Under the pieces are notes generated by a model, which made no database searches, had not been told where the DNA came from, and worked only from the letters and a program-made list of their open reading frames with translations. Both the position numbers and the translations under genes were made by a program. 5,961 bases of DNA from positions 1 to 5,961 of the forward strand of contig CANETO010000142.1 of NCBI GenBank assembly GCA_947440895.1, given 5' to 3'. Shown here one piece after another: positions 4,894 to 5,961 of this stretch; the stretch's first letter is position 1, and every line of letters starts with the position of its first letter. This DNA comes from Planctomycetaceae bacterium. Its GTDB lineage: Bacteria > Planctomycetota > Planctomycetia > Pirellulales > UBA1268.

Positions 4894-5961
4894 ATGATGA
4901 AACCGAGTCCAAACGTGCGGGGGGTGACAGGCTCTTCCCGAATTCGCTCCAAGAAAACCGCAAAGACGCCCCCCCGCGAAGGGCCAGTGTCGGCGGCATC
5001 GGCAGGAATTCGGGATGACGCAGACGATGTGTTCGATCACTTGTCAGTGGCGCTGAGCAGTCTCGGCAGACTCAGCGGAGAGGTGCAAAAGCAGTACCAG
5101 AAGTGGTCCTCAGATCCCCCGCTCGATAGCAACCGACAGAATCGCTTCACGAACAAGATTGACGCGTGGGTGACAAACGGCGGGTGGATCATCGATGAAC
5201 TTCGAGCCGCCAATGATGCTGGCCGGAAGCTTCCAGAACTCACGAAATGCACGCCGAAAGAGAAGTTCGCGAAGAGAATGCTGGCGGGCCTGCGGGCGAT
5301 GCGGACTACTCAGCTGTTGCAGACCCTGGTCATGAAGTTGGAGTCCTTGGCGAACCGGGCACGTCAGCCCATTCCTCCGGAAGAGGCGAAAAAGCTATGG
5401 GACGATTTCGGGGAGTTCGTCCTTCTGCTGTCACGAGCCGGCGAGGAACTCCGTGAGATAAAACGACTCATCGCGGCGGCGCGGACGCGATTTGCCACGG
5501 GAAAAGCGGCCACCGCCTCTGGCGGAACAACCGGCGTTTCTTCGCGAATCACCAGCAAGCCTATGGACAGGCCTGCCTTAAGGCATGGTGAAGAAGCCAG
5601 CAGCGGCCTCGACAAACTCGAAAAGGAAATCGACAACCTGTGCCGCACCTTGGGCAATTTGGTCGCAGATCACGAAAAGCTCTCACCTGAAGCAGCAGAG
5701 GCTCGTAAAACGCTCACGTCGCAGCACGAGGACGTTCTGCTTACTTGGAGCAACTTCGAGCGTCAGATGGATGGGCTGCAGGATCGCCTACAACACGACG
5801 AAGATTGCCGCGAACTACTGACGGGCCACCCAAACGCGGAATTGCTAAAAATCGGGAACGCGGTCCAAGACGTCATTACATCCCTACGGCACCGGGTGCA
5901 GGCATGCCGCGTGTGGTTGAAGGCGATCTGTTGCCGTGAGTCAACCGTCTTTCGCCTTCCA
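4894..5961 (+). CDS. unrecognised helical protein, first cargo gene of the island (runs off right edge)
   Basis: The frame is open from ATG 4894 to the right edge: 356 codons with no stop. GGAGG (4882-4886) lies 7 nt before the ATG. The frame stays open back to 4726, and ATG 4777 is an alternative start but has no good ribosome site. I do not recognise the family. Residues 1-38 are basic and probably disordered (SRIRSKKTAKTPPRE). Residues about 44-192 look helical (VFDHLSVALSSLGRLSGEVQ, LLQTLVMKLESLANRA, LWDDFGEFVLLLSRAGEELR). Residues 193-233 are a Gly/Ala/Thr/Ser-rich linker. Residues 235-346 are helical with coiled-coil character (LDKLEKEIDNLCRTLGNLV, NFERQMDGLQDRLQ, AVQDVITSLRHRVQACRVWL). 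I see no Walker motif, nuclease motif, signal peptide or membrane segment so far. AAA, CTA and TTA codons are commoner than in the host genes, which suits acquired DNA. A structural or partner protein of a multi-gene system is possible, but that is speculation. Confidence 0.75.
   Translation, partial: MMKPSPNVRGVTGSSRIRSKKTAKTPPREGPVSAASAGIRDDADDVFDHLSVALSSLGRLSGEVQKQYQKWSSDPPLDSNRQNRFTNKIDAWVTNGGWIIDELRAANDAGRKLPELTKCTPKEKFAKRMLAGLRAMRTTQLLQTLVMKLESLANRARQPIPPEEAKKLWDDFGEFVLLLSRAGEELREIKRLIAAARTRFATGKAATASGGTTGVSSRITSKPMDRPALRHGEEASSGLDKLEKEIDNLCRTLGNLVADHEKLSPEAAEARKTLTSQHEDVLLTWSNFERQMDGLQDRLQHDEDCRELLTGHPNAELLKIGNAVQDVITSLRHRVQACRVWLKAICCRESTVFRLP

Larger units (their letters stand above)
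2266..5961. mobile_element. left end of an integrated genomic island or prophage-like element
   Basis: The unit starts at the tRNA-Gly 3' half and contains integrase, two excisionase-like HTH genes, a divergent control region and the first cargo gene, then leaves the window on the right. No capsid, portal, terminase, relaxase or conjugation gene is visible, so the class (prophage, integrative element, or non-autonomous island) cannot be decided. Confidence 0.75.

Noticed and set aside
4588..5040. 150-codon minus-strand open frame across the control region
   Set aside because: It overlaps the HTH gene and the divergent control region and has no ribosome site or motif. The HTH frame and the plus-strand frame explain the region better.
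2266..5961. CRISPR array, transposase or inverted terminal repeats within the element
   Set aside because: No spaced repeat series, transposase motif or matching terminal repeats were seen; the repeats found are single pairs.

Overview
The window looks like planctomycete chromosome (Pirellulales-like): it is GC-rich, has a long tyrosine recombinase of the form typical of that group, and has an AsmA-like envelope protein with planctomycete-style motifs. This lineage call comes from family recognition, not a database search. The window splits into a host part (about 1-2265) and the left end of an integrated element (about 2266-5961).

Host part: two genes on the minus strand. One is an AsmA-like membrane-anchored protein that runs off the left edge. 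The other is an FkbM-type SAM-dependent methyltransferase. Beyond them, on the plus strand, lies tRNA-Gly(CCC) with a plausible promoter.

Element: the tyrosine integrase gene (minus strand) points at the tRNA and ends inside it. Its TAG stop is in the 5' side of the anticodon stem and its last 15 codons are read antisense to the tRNA 3' half. This is the usual layout of a tRNA-targeted genomic island, so 2266-2312 is taken as one attachment site; the other would lie beyond the right edge. Upstream of the integrase are two small helix-turn-helix proteins in tandem (likely excisionase or control factors). They overlap by ATGA and form one operon with the integrase. A 209-bp control region with repeats and a dyad separates this operon from a divergent plus-strand gene.

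That divergent gene opens at 4894 behind a good GGAGG ribosome binding site and stays open for 356 codons to the right edge. It encodes a mostly helical protein that I do not recognise. As the first cargo gene of the island it is the most likely entry to anything undescribed here. No CRISPR array, rRNA gene or insertion sequence is visible, and no gene-free stretch exceeds 300 bases.
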